Of a stretch of DNA of 64,000 nucleotides, positions 24,440 to 36,829 are shown in pieces. The DNA comes from Cryptomeria japonica. Lineage: Eukaryota; Streptophyta; Pinopsida; Cupressales; Cupressaceae. A program made the position numbers and the translations under genes. The stretch lies in assembly GCF_030272615.1 (NCBI RefSeq), contig NC_081406.1, forward strand, positions 484,065,900 through 484,129,899, read 5' to 3'. The notes under the pieces are model-generated. The model was given only the letters and a program-made list of their open reading frames with translations. It had not been told where the DNA came from and searched no databases. The stretch's first letter is position 1; the number at the start of each line of letters is the position of its first letter.

Positions 24440-25273
24440 TGGATCTTTTTCTATGTTGGCCATCCCATTTAAAATCTGGTCTTTATGGACTACTCTAGAT
24501 TATTTCCCCATCAATCCTCTTATGGGAAATATGGAAGGAAAGGAATAGAAGGATCTTTAAAGACAAGGCCTTGCCCCATGATTGACTATGGAATAAAATA
24601 GAAGCATCTATAATAGAAGTAGCTAACAACAGATTAAAAATGATCATAACAATAAGCTTCCTTTTACAACAAGGGATGAATAGCTTAGAAAGTGTTGTAA
24701 TGGACTTACAATTCCCCCCTTCTATGGCCCTGGGGGAGCTAGATCTTTGAATTTAAGGAAAAAATGTAAATGGTCAAGGACAAGTAAAGATTGGTTCAAA
24801 TTAAATTTTGGCGGTGCCTCTAGAGGCAACCCTCACATTGTAGGAATAGGAGGAGTGATCCACCTCTGGGATGGATCAATAGTGGCATAGTTTTCCAAAC
24901 CCATAGGTTTGGCTACAAATAATGAGGAAAAACTAGAATCTCTTATCTCAGGCCTCCTAGTATGCAAGGAATTAAACATCAGAATATTGGAGATAGAAGG
25001 AGATTTGGCTATCACCATTAATGCAATTAGGATAGGCAAAACTTCAAACTGGAAATTAAACAATCTAGTGTTTAGAGCCACAGAGTTGCTCAAATACTTC
25101 AAAAACACTACAATCAATCACATTTACAGGGAAGGAAATATGGTTGCGGACTACTTATCAAACCAAGGTGTTGATGGTGTTTGGGAAGAAAAAGTAGGGA
25201 TTGGTTAAGTAGTCCCTTTTCCTTATATATATGGATTGATATTTTGCATATGGTTTCCTTCTGCTTTGACTGA

Positions 25274-25275
<2 letters not shown>
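24440..25275 (+). pseudogene. LINE ORF2 3' end with RNase H (broken)
   Basis: Plus-strand reading WEIWKERNRRIFKDK near 24530 is the C-terminal plant LINE motif that precedes RNase H. The RNase H domain runs 24783-25208: WFKLNFGGASRGNP, NNEEKLESLISGL, EIEGDLA, NHIYREGNMVADYLS. Three catalytic acidic positions are present, but the first Asp (normally NFDGA) is Gly. Stops and frameshifts affect the upstream half, and one TAG lies inside RNase H (IVA*FSKP). The frame ends at 25208, and a short tail (CTTTGACTGATTAATATAT) merges into the AT repeat. 5' truncated; no RT core in the window. Confidence 0.85.
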
Positions 25276-25330
<55 letters not shown>

Positions 25331-25572
25331 GTATATGTAGGTATGTATTTGTATATCTATATAAATGTATATATATATACACATATATATATATACATAT
25401 ATACATATATACATATATACATATACATATATATATACAAATACATACCTACATATACATATATTTATACATATATATTTATATATCAATCAATCAAAGT
25501 AGAAGGAAACCATATGCAAAATATATGTATAAATATATGTATATATGTATATGTAGGTATGTATTTGTATAT
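25239..25572. repeat. nested inverted repeats in an AT-rich tract
   Basis: Arms 25239-25275 and 25489-25525 are near-perfect reverse complements (the core contains TTTTGCATATGGTTTCC). Between them, 25331-25356 and 25433-25458 form a second inverted pair (core TGTAGGTATGTATTTG). A third copy of that core, in direct orientation, is at 25547-25572. The order is A-B-B'-A'-B. (AT)n fills 25277-25324, and AT-rich microsatellite continues to about 25660. Confidence 0.9.
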
Positions 25573-25659
25573 ATATATATAAATATATAAATATATATAT
25601 ATACATATATATACATACACATATAATATATATATATGTATATATATGTATGTATATAT

Positions 25660-26077
25660 ATCATCATTTAGCTTTGTTTAGATACTCTTATATATCTATG
25701 TTTCACTATCTTTGTTTCTTTTGTGCTCCGACGACATTTATAGGGGCATGTATTAGACTTCCTTCCTGTCTTGTGTGCTAGCTATTTTAGAATGATATGA
25801 GTACGTTGGGATTTCAAATATCATCATTGGTATTAATCACCTTGATCTTGGAGATATTTTCCCAACAATATCCTTGCATCGTGACCCTTCATTCTTCCTT
25901 CACTGACACTCCTGAGCGATCTAGCAGGTTTTTTCAAGTTAGCGGTACTATCATTTACGGTGGATTTATGTGCACGATATCTAAGGTAATGGCTTCTCAT
26001 CATCTTCCTTATGAAGTAGTCAGTTCCTTCAGTGTAAATTGGGTCATCTATTGTTCTGTGTGCGAGTTGAGAGCAAT
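25660..26077. other. no gene recognised
   Basis: Between the AT tract and the next ORF. One plus-strand frame at 25797-26093 is open for about 98 codons, but it has no recognisable family and no good continuation. I treat it as chance or leader sequence. Confidence 0.5.
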
Positions 26078-26734
26078 ATGGACACACCATTGAGGCTAGT
26101 AGGGCTTAAGAGACAAATGGCATTTATAGGGGAAGTCAAAGAGGACAGATTGAGAGGTATTCTCGCCTTTCCTCCTGACCTAGTTATTTGGGCGGTAAAG
26201 AAAACATTCGGGGAAGAATATATTAAGAATGAAGATCGAACTAGGGCCAATTCTGACATAGTTGTGATGTTTCTTGTGGTGGCCATGCACTTTGAGAAGG
26301 ATAGGGAGGTGGTTATGAAATTATGCCGAAGTGTTTTCAAGAAGGACTTATTGGGTGAATTGGATAGGGTTTCCATTAATGTGGCTGATGATTTAACCAT
26401 CCCTAAGCCAAAGCATCATGATAGGTTTATGGAGAAGAACAAACCTGTGCCAAGATTTCCAATCTTGGAAATCAAAGATGAGGCTGACTTCGCGGCTTAT
26501 AATCTGATAAGGCAGCATAATTTCTACTTTCTTATGTGGATCTTGCATGTTAAAAACCTGACTTGTAAAAGATGGCTTGCTAACTATTTGGAGGCGGAAG
26601 GCATTGAAGTAGTGCCTGACGACATAGAGCTCCTCTCTCCTTCTACACCTAGACCAGGAGAATCCTTTGATAATCTAGGACTACTGGTAAGCAAGGCTCG
26701 AATGAAAAGGAATCTGGTTTCTCCTGAATCCTAG
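26078..26734 (+). CDS. orphan ORF, 218 residues, unknown function
   Basis: The longest undamaged ORF starting at ATG in this part of the window. The frame is open a little further upstream (26039), but the first ATG is at 26078 (MDTPLRLVGLKRQ). The composition is that of a real protein: mixed charged and hydrophobic segments, no low complexity. Notable stretches are AFPPDLVIWAVKKTFGEEY, IVVMFLVVAMHFEKDREVV and FYFLMWILHVKNL. The hydrophobic runs are too short and too charged to be confident membrane spans. It lies downstream of a LINE RNase H and upstream of a LINE-like 3' tail on the same strand, so it could be a LINE-borne accessory ORF or an independent fragment. I do not recognise the family. 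Confidence 0.5.
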   Translation: MDTPLRLVGLKRQMAFIGEVKEDRLRGILAFPPDLVIWAVKKTFGEEYIKNEDRTRANSDIVVMFLVVAMHFEKDREVVMKLCRSVFKKDLLGELDRVSINVADDLTIPKPKHHDRFMEKNKPVPRFPILEIKDEADFAAYNLIRQHNFYFLMWILHVKNLTCKRWLANYLEAEGIEVVPDDIELLSPSTPRPGESFDNLGLLVSKARMKRNLVSPES

Positions 26735-27256
26735 GGCTTTCTTTCTATCCTCAGGGTATATTTTTTATTCTCTTTCGATTTACTCTAAACTATATCGTCT
26801 CTTTTGGCTCTTCTAGGGCAACTTTGATACCTAATGTTAGTTTTTTATTTCTATTGAAGGCAATGTAGACATATGGGTTGCTTATGTTAAATACTCTCTA
26901 GCGCTTAGCATTTTTTGGTTAGTTTGATTAAATTCTTAGTATTTTCGTTCCTTTTATCTCAATTTTAACTGCAAGTCTTCTCTGAATTAGATGTATACTC
27001 AAAGTTATGCATATATGTATATGGATATATATATTGACACAGGCGGTCTGACCTTTTGGATTTGGACCAAACCATGGACCTTTTACTCACTCCTTAAGTG
27101 GATGGTTTTGTGAATATATATATATTAATGTATATATATTCATAATCATGTTCATTCATCCGTTTGGAACTTTCTCTAGCTTTTGATTCCATGTTTGCAT
27201 GTCTTCTCTTCATCCTTGTTTATGCTCAGAGATTTATTCTTTCCTTTTTTATTCTT

Positions 27257-27302
<46 letters not shown>

Positions 27303-28115
27303 TTTTGGATATAGCTCCTTTTCTCCCTTTGTAGTCTGTTGCAGGTTTGGTTTTTGCTTTCTTTGTCAATATTACTTTGGCTAGGATTCTTAAATTAGTC
27401 TACGATTGTCATGGCCCTAGCCTGGGATATGCTTTGTTTATTTAGATTCAATAGATCTACTAGCTAAATCTTTCTTTGGGTGTTTCTTTACCTCAATTTA
27501 CTCTACTATATGTTGGTAAGAATTGGTCAGGTTGACTTAAGAGTAATATGATCTTTTATGGGTAATCTTTTGGTGTGTTTTCACATTAGAAAGCTATGGA
27601 AAATGTTTCTATTTAGATAAAATAGGGGAATTTAACAAGTCTGGCTAAAGTTACTTTTACTTTCTGATTGAGAATAGTCTAACAGTATGCAGGAAGAATG
27701 CATAGTTTGTTTTGGCAATCTAGTTTTGCAGGATTCAGGTGGAGGTATTCGACATGTTTTATTCAGAACTTCCCCATACCAACATTATCAGAATATGGCA
27801 CTGTTGTAGTCAAATTATGCAACCATCATCGTTGGAATTAGTATGATATATTTGACAGGAATTATCAAATGTATTGGTCTGGAATGGCAATTGGCCACTT
27901 ATTGTATTTTATCTGATTATTTCTAGGAAATTTCTTTCCTTGGGCAAGACCGGAGGTTTTCTTCACCTGATTCTTTCCTTGGGTAAGACCGGAGGTTTTC
28001 TTCACTCGATTCTTTCCTACCAGTGCCCACACTGAATCGGGTTGTAAACTTTATGTAATTTCATTCAATCAATATAATTATTCGGCCAAAGGCCCATTAT
28101 TTATCAAAAAATAAA
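26735..28115 (+). other. non-coding stretch ending in a LINE-like 3' tail
   Basis: No gene seen. The right end (ATTCAATCAATATAATTATTCGGCC..., CATTATTTATC, then an A-rich tail) has the form of plant L1 3' ends on the plus strand. It includes a 39-bp tandem duplication at 27933-28010 (unit starts CTTTCCTTGGG) and an (AT)n run at about 27260-27300. Confidence 0.55.
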
Positions 28116-29570
28116 AATAAAAAATTTACCATTCTAAATTTAATTTTTTGTTACCTTATACATTTGAAAGGGCATTCAATAATTATTCATTATATTCATA
28201 TGAATGAACTCCATACTCTCCTATCATCTTGATTAGAGCAGTCATTTGGACTCTATTGCTAGCAACTACTATTAATTTTGCCAACACCCCACTTAAGGAA
28301 AACATGTATATTACTATAAATTATATTATATACAAATAATATATTAATATATTGTATATTAATTATTCATATATTTATATTAGATATTATTAAAAATATA
28401 TGTTATATAATATATAAATAATATATTGTGTATTATATAATAAGTATTATATTGTATAATATTATCTTATAAAAATATGAATAATGAATAATATAATATA
28501 TTACATAATATTATTTATATATAGTAATATAATATATAATATAAATTTAAATATAATAAAGAGTGTATTAGACAAATATATTTAACCAATAATTAAATAA
28601 ACTAAAGGCACAATAAAATATAAAATCATAACAACATAAAATCATAAATATTAAACAATAAATAAATATCAAATAAACATTAAATCATAAATAAATAAAT
28701 ATAAAAGCACCAAATAAATATAAATCAATAAATCAAAGCTAAATAAACATTAATCAAAATAACATAATTAATATTAATAAATCACCCAATAATAATTAAA
28801 TACCAAGACCATACTTTAATTCTAATTTAGCATTAATAAACTATATGGATCAAATATTAATTAATTAAATAATCAAATACTCACAATGCCACAAGGCAAC
28901 CCAATATAGGGTCGAACATCACAATGCAAGATACCAACATGATGACTCACACCAAAACACTCAAACTGACAAGGGTGACAACTTAAACCTAGAGTGTGTA
29001 GAAGGGACTCATGTCATCTCCAATAAACTTGCCATTGGGATGAAGACATGCCTAGACCTATGAGACTAGGTGGAGTTGATGTCTAGTACCTGCAATCCTA
29101 TAACCACCAATATCCATAAAGCAACATATACAATAATATATATCACAAATGATCAAGCAAGTGAAAGAGAATCACAACGTCATATCATGCTCACAATGAG
29201 TGATATGACATTGTCTCTATCATGAATATAGTAGTAAGATGGTCACGACAATCATAGCATCAACTCATCCAATATAATTCATGAATTAGGGTTAGCATAA
29301 TCAAGATGCCATCATAATATCCTAAGCAGTGTAATCCATCTATGAACAATAAGTGCATATCAATCATCAAGTTTAAATCCATCCATCATAATAGTCTAAG
29401 ATATGTCATCATCCACATAGATCATCATATATATCAAATATTCATATGAAACATCTAGCATCATCAATAAGCATCTGAGATATCAATAGATTCATAAGTA
29501 CCAATAAAAACAACATCAATAAGTCTAAATAAGTCTATCGAAGTATAATCAAAAGATGAATTAGGGAGGG
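28116..29570. other. AT-rich, no gene recognised
   Basis: 28300-28560 is almost pure A+T with TATATT/AATATA permutations. 28560-28880 is rich in AAATAAATA. From 28900 the base composition is more balanced, but I find no ORF or repeat boundary I can defend. The truncated left end of element C may lie near 29550. Confidence 0.6.
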
Positions 29571-30856
29571 ATGCTAAAATGGGAGAAGTCTTCACCTATG
29601 GAGGCTCAAATAGGATATTATGTTAAGGGTTTTAGTTTAGATGATAAGTCATACAAAATAAATTTTTGTGGTTGGTTTAAATATTTTCAGATAACAATGA
29701 AAGAGAGGAATCGGTTTCCTCCAGACTTGGTCCATAATTACAAAGACGCATTTACCTTTCTGGTAAGCAAATATAGTTCTCATATCATGGCCATTAAACC
29801 AAGGATTGCATGGATTTTGAAACTTCTATATGAAGTTTTTGAAGAATTGGCTAAAGTTAAGATTGAATAAATAAGTGGGTTGGAAAGAGACCCTAATGAA
29901 TCTCACCTTGCAACTATGGAGGAAATTGAAGCAAAGTTGAGAAATGAAAGGTCCAGCAAGGGATTTAACAAGAGAATGGAGATATTCAATAATATGTGGC
30001 TACCAAGAGTTGCAGACATTTATGCATAGAGAATGATAATATATGTCTTTGAATCACCTCTGGTGATGTTAAGTTCCTCTAGAACTCCTATTGAGGTTGC
30101 ATCCAATGAGAAGAAGGCACCAAGGAAGAAGGCAAAAACATGAAGAAAGCTTAATAGTGAGGAAGCAGAAATTGAAGAGGTTGAGAGCAATAGTGAAGAG
30201 GAAGTTGAAAAAGAAAAATTTATTATTAGTCCTATGACCAAGAGGACTAAGATGGAAAACATAGAAGAAGTTGACTTTGCACCTCCTACAAAGAAGAAAA
30301 GAGGACAAACCTCTACCAAAAAGAAGAATGAGTCAAAGAGGAGTCGTCAAAAGAAACGAGATAAGAAAGAAAATCCAGAGGTAGATCTGCATTTCCAGCC
30401 TCTTAAATTATATAGTCTTGTTAGGATAATTTGTGACAAATCTTTGGATTATGATGTGGATATCTATAATTAATCTCATCTAGTTGATAAAGAAAAAATT
30501 GAGAAGGATGTAATCATATTTATGATTAACTTTGATTAAAAACTGCAATATTCGAGATTTTGTTCCTAAAAGTTTATATGAAGCATTGAAGATAGTAGAA
30601 ACAAATCCATATAAAAGACTAATATCTAAATCATTGATATTAACAGTGTTTATAATCCATTATCTATAGGTGTTGGAGCTAATATTCAACAAGATCTTAA
30701 TGCAAGGTTTCGAAAGAAGGAAAGAGTAAATCTAATAATGGGTGAAGACCTTGAGGACATCAAAAGGATCATTAGACAATTAGGTGATATTGTTACCAAA
30801 GTTATAGTAGAAGTAGTGAAGTCTTTGTCTACCTCTCCAAACAAAAACAAAGGATT
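29571..30856 (+). pseudogene. element C accessory ORF, first part (broken)
   Basis: The frame from ATG 29571 reads MLKWEKSSPMEAQIGYYVKG and FCGWFKYFQITMKERNRFPP, then after a TAA continues LERDPNESHLATMEEIEAKL. A TAG and a TGA lead into a basic/acidic middle (SEEAEIEEVESNSEEEVEKE; TKKKNESKRSRQKKRDKK) and PLKLYSLVRIICDKSLDYDV. That last motif matches PLKHFQRIVKNIRRKLLHDL in element A ORF2, and both are followed by a DKEKIE/DEEKEE segment. So this is probably the same accessory protein type. Copia-1 cut the frame at 30861. The 5' LTR and ORF1 of this element are not found, so it seems 5' truncated. Confidence 0.6.
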
Positions 30857-30861
30857 GAGTA

Positions 30862-33353
30862 TGTTAGCAACAATAAAGAAGGAAGACTAAGAGGGGGGGT
30901 GAATAAGTCTTCACCGGATCTCATAACAAATTAAACTTCCAAAACATAAACTGATAACTCATAGAAATAAAAGATAAGAAAATTAACAACACAACACACA
31001 ACACCAATATTTTGACGTGGAAAACTTGGTTAAGGTAAAAACCACGGTGGAAACCTACCCACAATAAGATGATACTCTGCAGTAGTATGTGAAAATATTA
31101 CAATGGGTAATGCACATACATTCAGGCACACTCCTAGAGCTCACTTCAAAAGATATATGCCCAGAAGGATACAACCCTCTGGAAAGTCTCGCTGACTTAC
31201 AATATGATTCGGACTACAATCCAGAAGGAATGAACTGCAATAATAGCATCTACAAATGCCTGATGACAGTTTCGGTTAAGCACAATTGTCTGCCCTCCAA
31301 CACCAAAATCACCACAACACTTCACTGATTGATATATCCTTTGTTCACACATTTACCTCTCTCTGATAATGTAGACACAATACTGACACCAAAATTACAT
31401 AATCATCTCATTTATATATACAAATCATCAACCTTGATAACAAGGTCGGCTAAACCCTCAACCCTCAACTCATAATTACAAAAATTATATTCCATGATAC
31501 AAAGATTGACCACCAGACCAATATTATGATTTACTTTACATAGTATGGACCTAATTCAAATTTCCAAATGATTCCCTTCACCGGAAATCTCGCCAAGGTC
31601 AACCGCAACACACTACACCACCAGAAATGCTGCATAACACACAAATTAACACCGGTTCATAGAAATCACCAAAAACTTGCACAACAATCAATGTGGATCA
31701 CCAAAAAAAATAAGACACAACTAGGCAACACCATAAAGCAAGTTAGAATCATCCAGAACATCTGCACCAACACCACTTTTCAAATCTTCATCGGTCAACA
31801 TCTCAAGGCTCAAGAACACAACCAATCAACAACTGTCACGAAGAAAGATAACTTGCGGAGCACCAAATCACAAACCATCTAAAATGAAGATCACAAGATC
31901 ATCCTAAACAATAATCCAAAATCTTAGCATAAGATCTGATCATACCGGATTATACCAGAGGGAATACCGAATTCTACAAAACAGTGATCAGCAAAACCAA
32001 ACTACAAAATCGGACCAAAAACCTTCTCCAAACTCACTGGAATAATTCACAGGAATATGTTGACATAATGACAACAACATATCCTAGCAGCAATAATGAA
32101 CAATCTATTGGCAATATGTTGGATTTGGTTAATTGTTGTCATTGATGTCAACACTACATCCCGGTTGGAGACTATCCCGGTTGGATCTATCCGGGTTAGT
32201 CTTGGTGATCATTTTGGTTTTGGCTGTGATTTTGATCCGGTATGATCAGACCTCTAGAATCAGTTTTGGATGCTTATTCTGATGGTTATATGCTTTCTAT
32301 ATTCTAGTGGTTTCATGGTTTGGTTATCGCTTTTTGGTATTTCTAGTTACTAGTTGGTTTATGCCTTTACTGGCTAGCTTTTGGCTTTACGGGCTTCTGG
32401 CATTCCTGGTTAGCTTTACCGATATGCTTTTTTGGTGACTGGGTCAATGGATTTTGGGTCTGTCTTATGGAATCAGTTTCTTTCATGTTTTTGGTGCTTC
32501 TTGATCATATCCCAAGTATTTGGCGACTTTGCTCTTGATGGTGTGCTATTATGGTGGTCCTATTTGGATCCGGTTAAACTTTCACTAAGGGTTTCTACCG
32601 GAAAGTGAAGCGTGTTGGATTTTAGTCTTAGTGGAATTGAGGGAGGATATAATTATTTGGCTACTTGATTTAGGTCCATGCTATGTAATGTAAATCATAA
32701 TATTGGTCCGATCATATATGTAATGTAATTTTTGGTTTATGGGTTTAGGGTTTAGCCGACCTTGTCAATAACATTGATGATCTGTATTTATAGGTGACTT
32801 GTTCATGTAATTTAGAGGGACATGCGATGGTTATGGTTGGTTAAGTTTGCATTATCTGAGAAGGATTAAGTGTGAATAAAGCCATATCATTTAGGTGAAG
32901 GTTGGAAAGGTTTTGTATTGCAGAGCAGAAATCGGTTCTTAGCCAAAACTGTATTAGGCATTGGTAGATGCTACTTTCACAGTTCATTGTTTTCCAAATT
33001 GTAGTCCGATGATTTTGTAAGTCAGTGAGACTTACCTTTGTGATGAGCAATGTGCTCTAGGTTTTTGGCCTTTCTGCATGTGTAGATCCCACTACAGAGT
33101 ATTCATCTGATTGTGGGTAGGGTTTCCCACCGTGGTTTTTCCCTTTATGGGTTTTCCACATCAAATTTTGGTGTTATGTGTGTTGTGCTTTCATGTTATA
33201 TTCTTCATTGCGTTGTGCTCTGGTTTAAGGTTTATAATTGAATTAAATGTTGTTATTGTTAGTAAACTAATTCACCCCCCCCCTCTTAGTTTACTGCCGG
33301 TATCAGTGCATTCCAACACAATCAAATCCAACAAACTTCTCAATAATCCAACA
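30862..33353 (-). repeat. 3' LTR of Copia-1, split by a solo LTR
   Basis: Begins TGTTAGCAAC and ends ATCCAACA. It is about 1,274 bp after removing the 1,213-bp insertion and its 5-bp duplication. Its mate is 37875-39124. The module GTAAGTCAGCGAGACTTTCC is on the minus strand near 31182-31201. Confidence 0.92.
32106..33318 (+). repeat. solo LTR inserted in the Copia-1 LTR
   Basis: 1,213 bp flanked by CAATC at 32101-32105 and 33319-33323. It starts TATTGGCAATATG (TG has become TA) and ends TTCCAACA. Related to the Copia-2 LTR: shared opening, GTAAGTCAGTGAG, TTTCCCACCGTGGTTTTTCC, and a C-run then TCTTAG near the end. TATA-like TATTTATAGG is near 32785. No internal region remains, as left by recombination between two LTRs. 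Confidence 0.93.
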
Positions 33354-33500
33354 ATCTCCCCCTATGGCATTGATGGCAACATGTTCATGTGAAAAAAAAT
33401 TAATGCAAAGAAAGAAGATATCACCAGCAAACTCCCCCTAAGATCAAGATAGATAAATCAATTTTTCACATGATCTCTCTCCCCCTTTGACAACAATGCC
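33354..33500 (-). promoter_or_regulatory. polypurine tracts of Copia-1
   Basis: Plus-strand CTCCCCCTATGG touching the LTR, then CTCCCCCTAAG near 33431 and CTCCCCCTTTG near 33479: AGGGGGAG on the element strand, repeated. Confidence 0.72.
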
Positions 33501-33714
33501 AAAGATCACCAAAATAGAAAATCAATCTCCCAAAATAGAATCGTGAATCGCTCTCCCCAAAACATAGAAACATGAATCCCTCTATCCCAGGGGTACATAA
33601 CCAAATTAACAGACTACTCTAGCAGAGGAGCAACACCAACCCATCAATCCAGATAAAAGAGTAAGGCTTTAAATTCCACTGGATTGATGCAACTCAATGC
33701 ACCTATTTTTCATC

Positions 33715-35466
33715 AGGAGGGGTGGAGACCCCTAACTTATCTCTCAGATAAACAAATGTATCCGCAGGAAAGGGCTTAGTGAAAATATCAGCAATTTGTT
33801 CCTTTGTAGATACATATTCCAGCTTCACCTTTTGTTCACCGGCTTGGTCTCTCAAGTAATTATATTTGATTGATATATGCTTAGTCTTTGAATGTTACAC
33901 CAGATTCTTAGACATGTTTATAGAATTGGAATTATTATAGTATATGACAGTAGGCTCATCATAAATAACTCTGATATCTTTCAACATTTGCTTCATCCAA
34001 ACTATCTGGGTGCAATTACTAGCAACAACAATGTACTCAGCTTCAACAATAGATAAAGATACTGAATCCTATTTCTTGCTGGCCCATGAAACCAACTTCT
34101 TACCTAAAAAGAATTCTTCATCGGTAGTACTCTTTCGGTCATCAACATCATCTACCCATTTTGCATCAGTGTAAGCAAACAACATGAAATCATCATTCTT
34201 TGGATACCATAAACCATAATCTTTAGTTCCTTTTAGATATCTGAATATTCTTTTAATAGTAGTGACATGAATCTCCTTCAGATCAGCTTGATATCTATCT
34301 TCCATACACACAACATGCATAATGTTAGGCCTAGTCTGAGTGAGATATAATAGTCCACCAACCATAGATTTGTATAAAATCTGATTAGCTTTAGGAGATT
34401 CATCATTTTTAGACAATTTACAACCAGTCACCATAGGAGTTCCAACCAGTTTGGAATAATCTAATCCAAACTTCTTCAACAGTTCCTTTGCATACTTAGT
34501 TTTAGATATAAAGATATCTTTTCTTGATTGTGCAATCTGCAAACTTAAGAAAAAATTCATCTCACCAATCATAGACATCTCAAATTCTTTTTGCATATCA
34601 CCAAGAAATTTCATACTCATATCATCAAAAAAGACTTCAACAATCAGAATTTTATCATTTTCAATCTTAAAGTACAAATTACTATCAACAACACCTTTGA
34701 CAAATCCCAATTCTAGCAAGTATTTATATAATCTATCATACTAGGCTCTAGGAGCTTGTTTCAATCCATAAAGTGTTTTCTTCAACTGAAATACCATGTC
34801 TCCATCATCTGACAGTGAAAACCCATCAGGTTGTTCAATGTAAACTTCTTCTTCTAGATTACCATTCAAAAATGCAGATTTGACATCCATTTGATATACC
34901 TTGAAATCTTTATAAGCATCATAATATAACAGCAATCTAATAGCTTCAATTTTGGCAATCGAAGCAAAAGTTTCTTCATAATCAATCCCTTCTTGCTATG
35001 AATATCCTTTATAGACCAGTCTGGCTTTATTTCTGACTACTTCACTGGCTTCATTCAATTTGTTCCTAAAAACCCATTTACTACCAATAACATTTTTATC
35101 CTTAGGTCTAGGCACAAGTTCCCAAGTATTGTTATTTTCAATCTGATGTTCAAAAACATCCTTAGGTTCAACCTTAGAAATCAAACATATTTCTTTTGTA
35201 GCCGACTTCCTTCTAGTCATTACTTCTTTATTCTTATCACCAATAATTTGATTCTCAGAATAATTCAATCTTACATACCTCGAAGTCTTCTGATTGTTTT
35301 TATTCTCAAACTGAGGATCCTGAACATCTTCACTAGCAGCAGCAATAGTCTTTGTCTGTACCAGATCATTCTGCTTAGGCTCTTCAGGCTGAATAGGAGC
35401 TAAAACAACATGTTGACCTTCATCATAAGCTCTGATCTCTTTCCCAAGGTTTTCATCCACCTTCAC
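33715..35466 (-). pseudogene. Copia-1 reverse transcriptase and RNase H (broken)
   Basis: Minus-strand motifs in order: [59 protein letters not shown], then LYFKIENDKILIVEVFFDDM. In that last box the usual VDD is FDD and the following loop is shortened, so the enzyme would be impaired even without stops. RNase H follows (MLFAYTDAKWVDDVDDRKST, TQIVWMKQMLKDI, KHISIKYNYLR) and ends near 33715. Stops: TAG in KGYS*QEG, TAG in PRA*YDR (Trp expected) and TAG in KK*DSVSLS. Family call certain, function lost. Confidence 0.93.
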
Positions 35467-35499
35467 ACTTGCACTCTCAACTATCTTTCTTAGTCTCTT

Positions 35500-36790
35500 G
35501 TTATAGCACCGATAGGCTTTGCTATTTATAGAATATCACAAAAAGATACCTTCATCACTTCTAGCATCAAAATTTCCAATATCCTCATCTCTCTTTATAT
35601 AACATTTGCTACCAAAAAATTTGAAATATTTCACAGTAGGAAAATGACCAAACCGAAGCTCATAAGGATTCTTACCAGTATCATCTTTGATATGAACTAT
35701 ATTGAATGTATAGACTGCAGTGCTAATAGCTTCTCTCCAGTAAACCTTCAGAACATTTCCTTCAATCAACATGGTTATTGCAGCATCTAAATAGTACAAT
35801 TCTTCCTTTCAACAATCTCATTTAGCTATGGGGTCCTAGGAGCAGATAGTTGTCTTCTGATTCCATGCAACTCACATAAATAATTGAATTCACCAGAATA
35901 GAATTATCCACCTCTATCAGATCTCAGACACTTGAACTTCAATTTGGACTTAGTTTCAACTTTAGCTTTAAATATCTTGAATTTCTCAAATGCTTTTGAT
36001 TTATCCTTCAAAAAGACAACCCACATCATTTTAGAATAATCATCAATTAGCAACATAAAGTATCTATCACCCTACACACTTCTAACATTTGTAGGTCCAC
36101 ATAGGTCAATATGCACAAGATCCAACAATCCATCTGATGTGTACCATTTACTCTTGAAAAAAATACTTGTTTGCTTACCCAACTGACATTCCTTACATAC
36201 TCGATTAACAGGTTTAACAATCTTAGGCAAATCCCTAAAAATTTGTATAGAATTGATCTTGATCAATGAATCAAAGTTTACATAACACATTCTTCTATGC
36301 CACAACCAACTCTCGTCTATCTTAGCAATCAAATAACTTTTCTCACTAGCATTCAAATGAAAAATGTTACCTTCAGTCTTAGTTCCATATGCAATTTCTA
36401 TACCGAAGGCATTCAAGATCTTGCATTTACCATCTTTGAATTGTAGATCATAACCCTTATCAATCATTTGTCCAACACTCAAAAGATTATGCTTCAAACC
36501 TTCAACATACAAGATATCATCAATGTTATGCTTGCCATCAAAAGAAATAGAACCTCTCCCACGGATTACACAGACTTTGTCATCTCCAAATCTAATTATT
36601 CCACCATCATACCTTTCCATGCTTACAAATTTAATTTTGTCACCGGTCATATGATGTGAACAGCCACTGTCAATCACCCATTCACCTTTTTCTTCTACCT
36701 TAGTAGCCAAAGCTTTCTCGTCAATAGAACAACTTGTGGAATCAATAGGCATAGGTCTATCTTCTTTAATGGAAATAAACACAACTTCAT
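35500..36790 (-). pseudogene. Copia-1 protease and integrase (broken)
   Basis: Protease: WVIDSGCSHHMTGD, the aspartic DSG loop, near 36670. Then the Gag-pre-integrase zinc region (SWLWHRRMCYVNFDSL, VNRVCKECQLGKQ) and the integrase core (LVHIDLCGPT with first Asp; YFMLLIDDYSKMMWVVFLKD; a SDRGG segment holding the second Asp). The third catalytic Glu region is damaged (SAPRTP*LNEIVERKNC; Glu visible). TAG stops occur at 36072 and beyond, with frame loss after about 35800. About 230 codons from 36782 to 36072 are uninterrupted. Confidence 0.9.
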
Positions 36791-36829
36791 ATCCTTCTAA
36801 TTCTTCATCAAAAACACCTTCATCTATAG

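Noticed and set aside
25797-26093. 98-codon plus-strand ORF before the orphan ORF
   Set aside because: No recognisable domain, and it overlaps the start of the better ORF in another frame.
30020-30319. Minus-strand ORF with hydrophobic segments, signal-peptide-like
   Set aside because: Antisense of the Lys/Glu-rich middle of the element C ORF.
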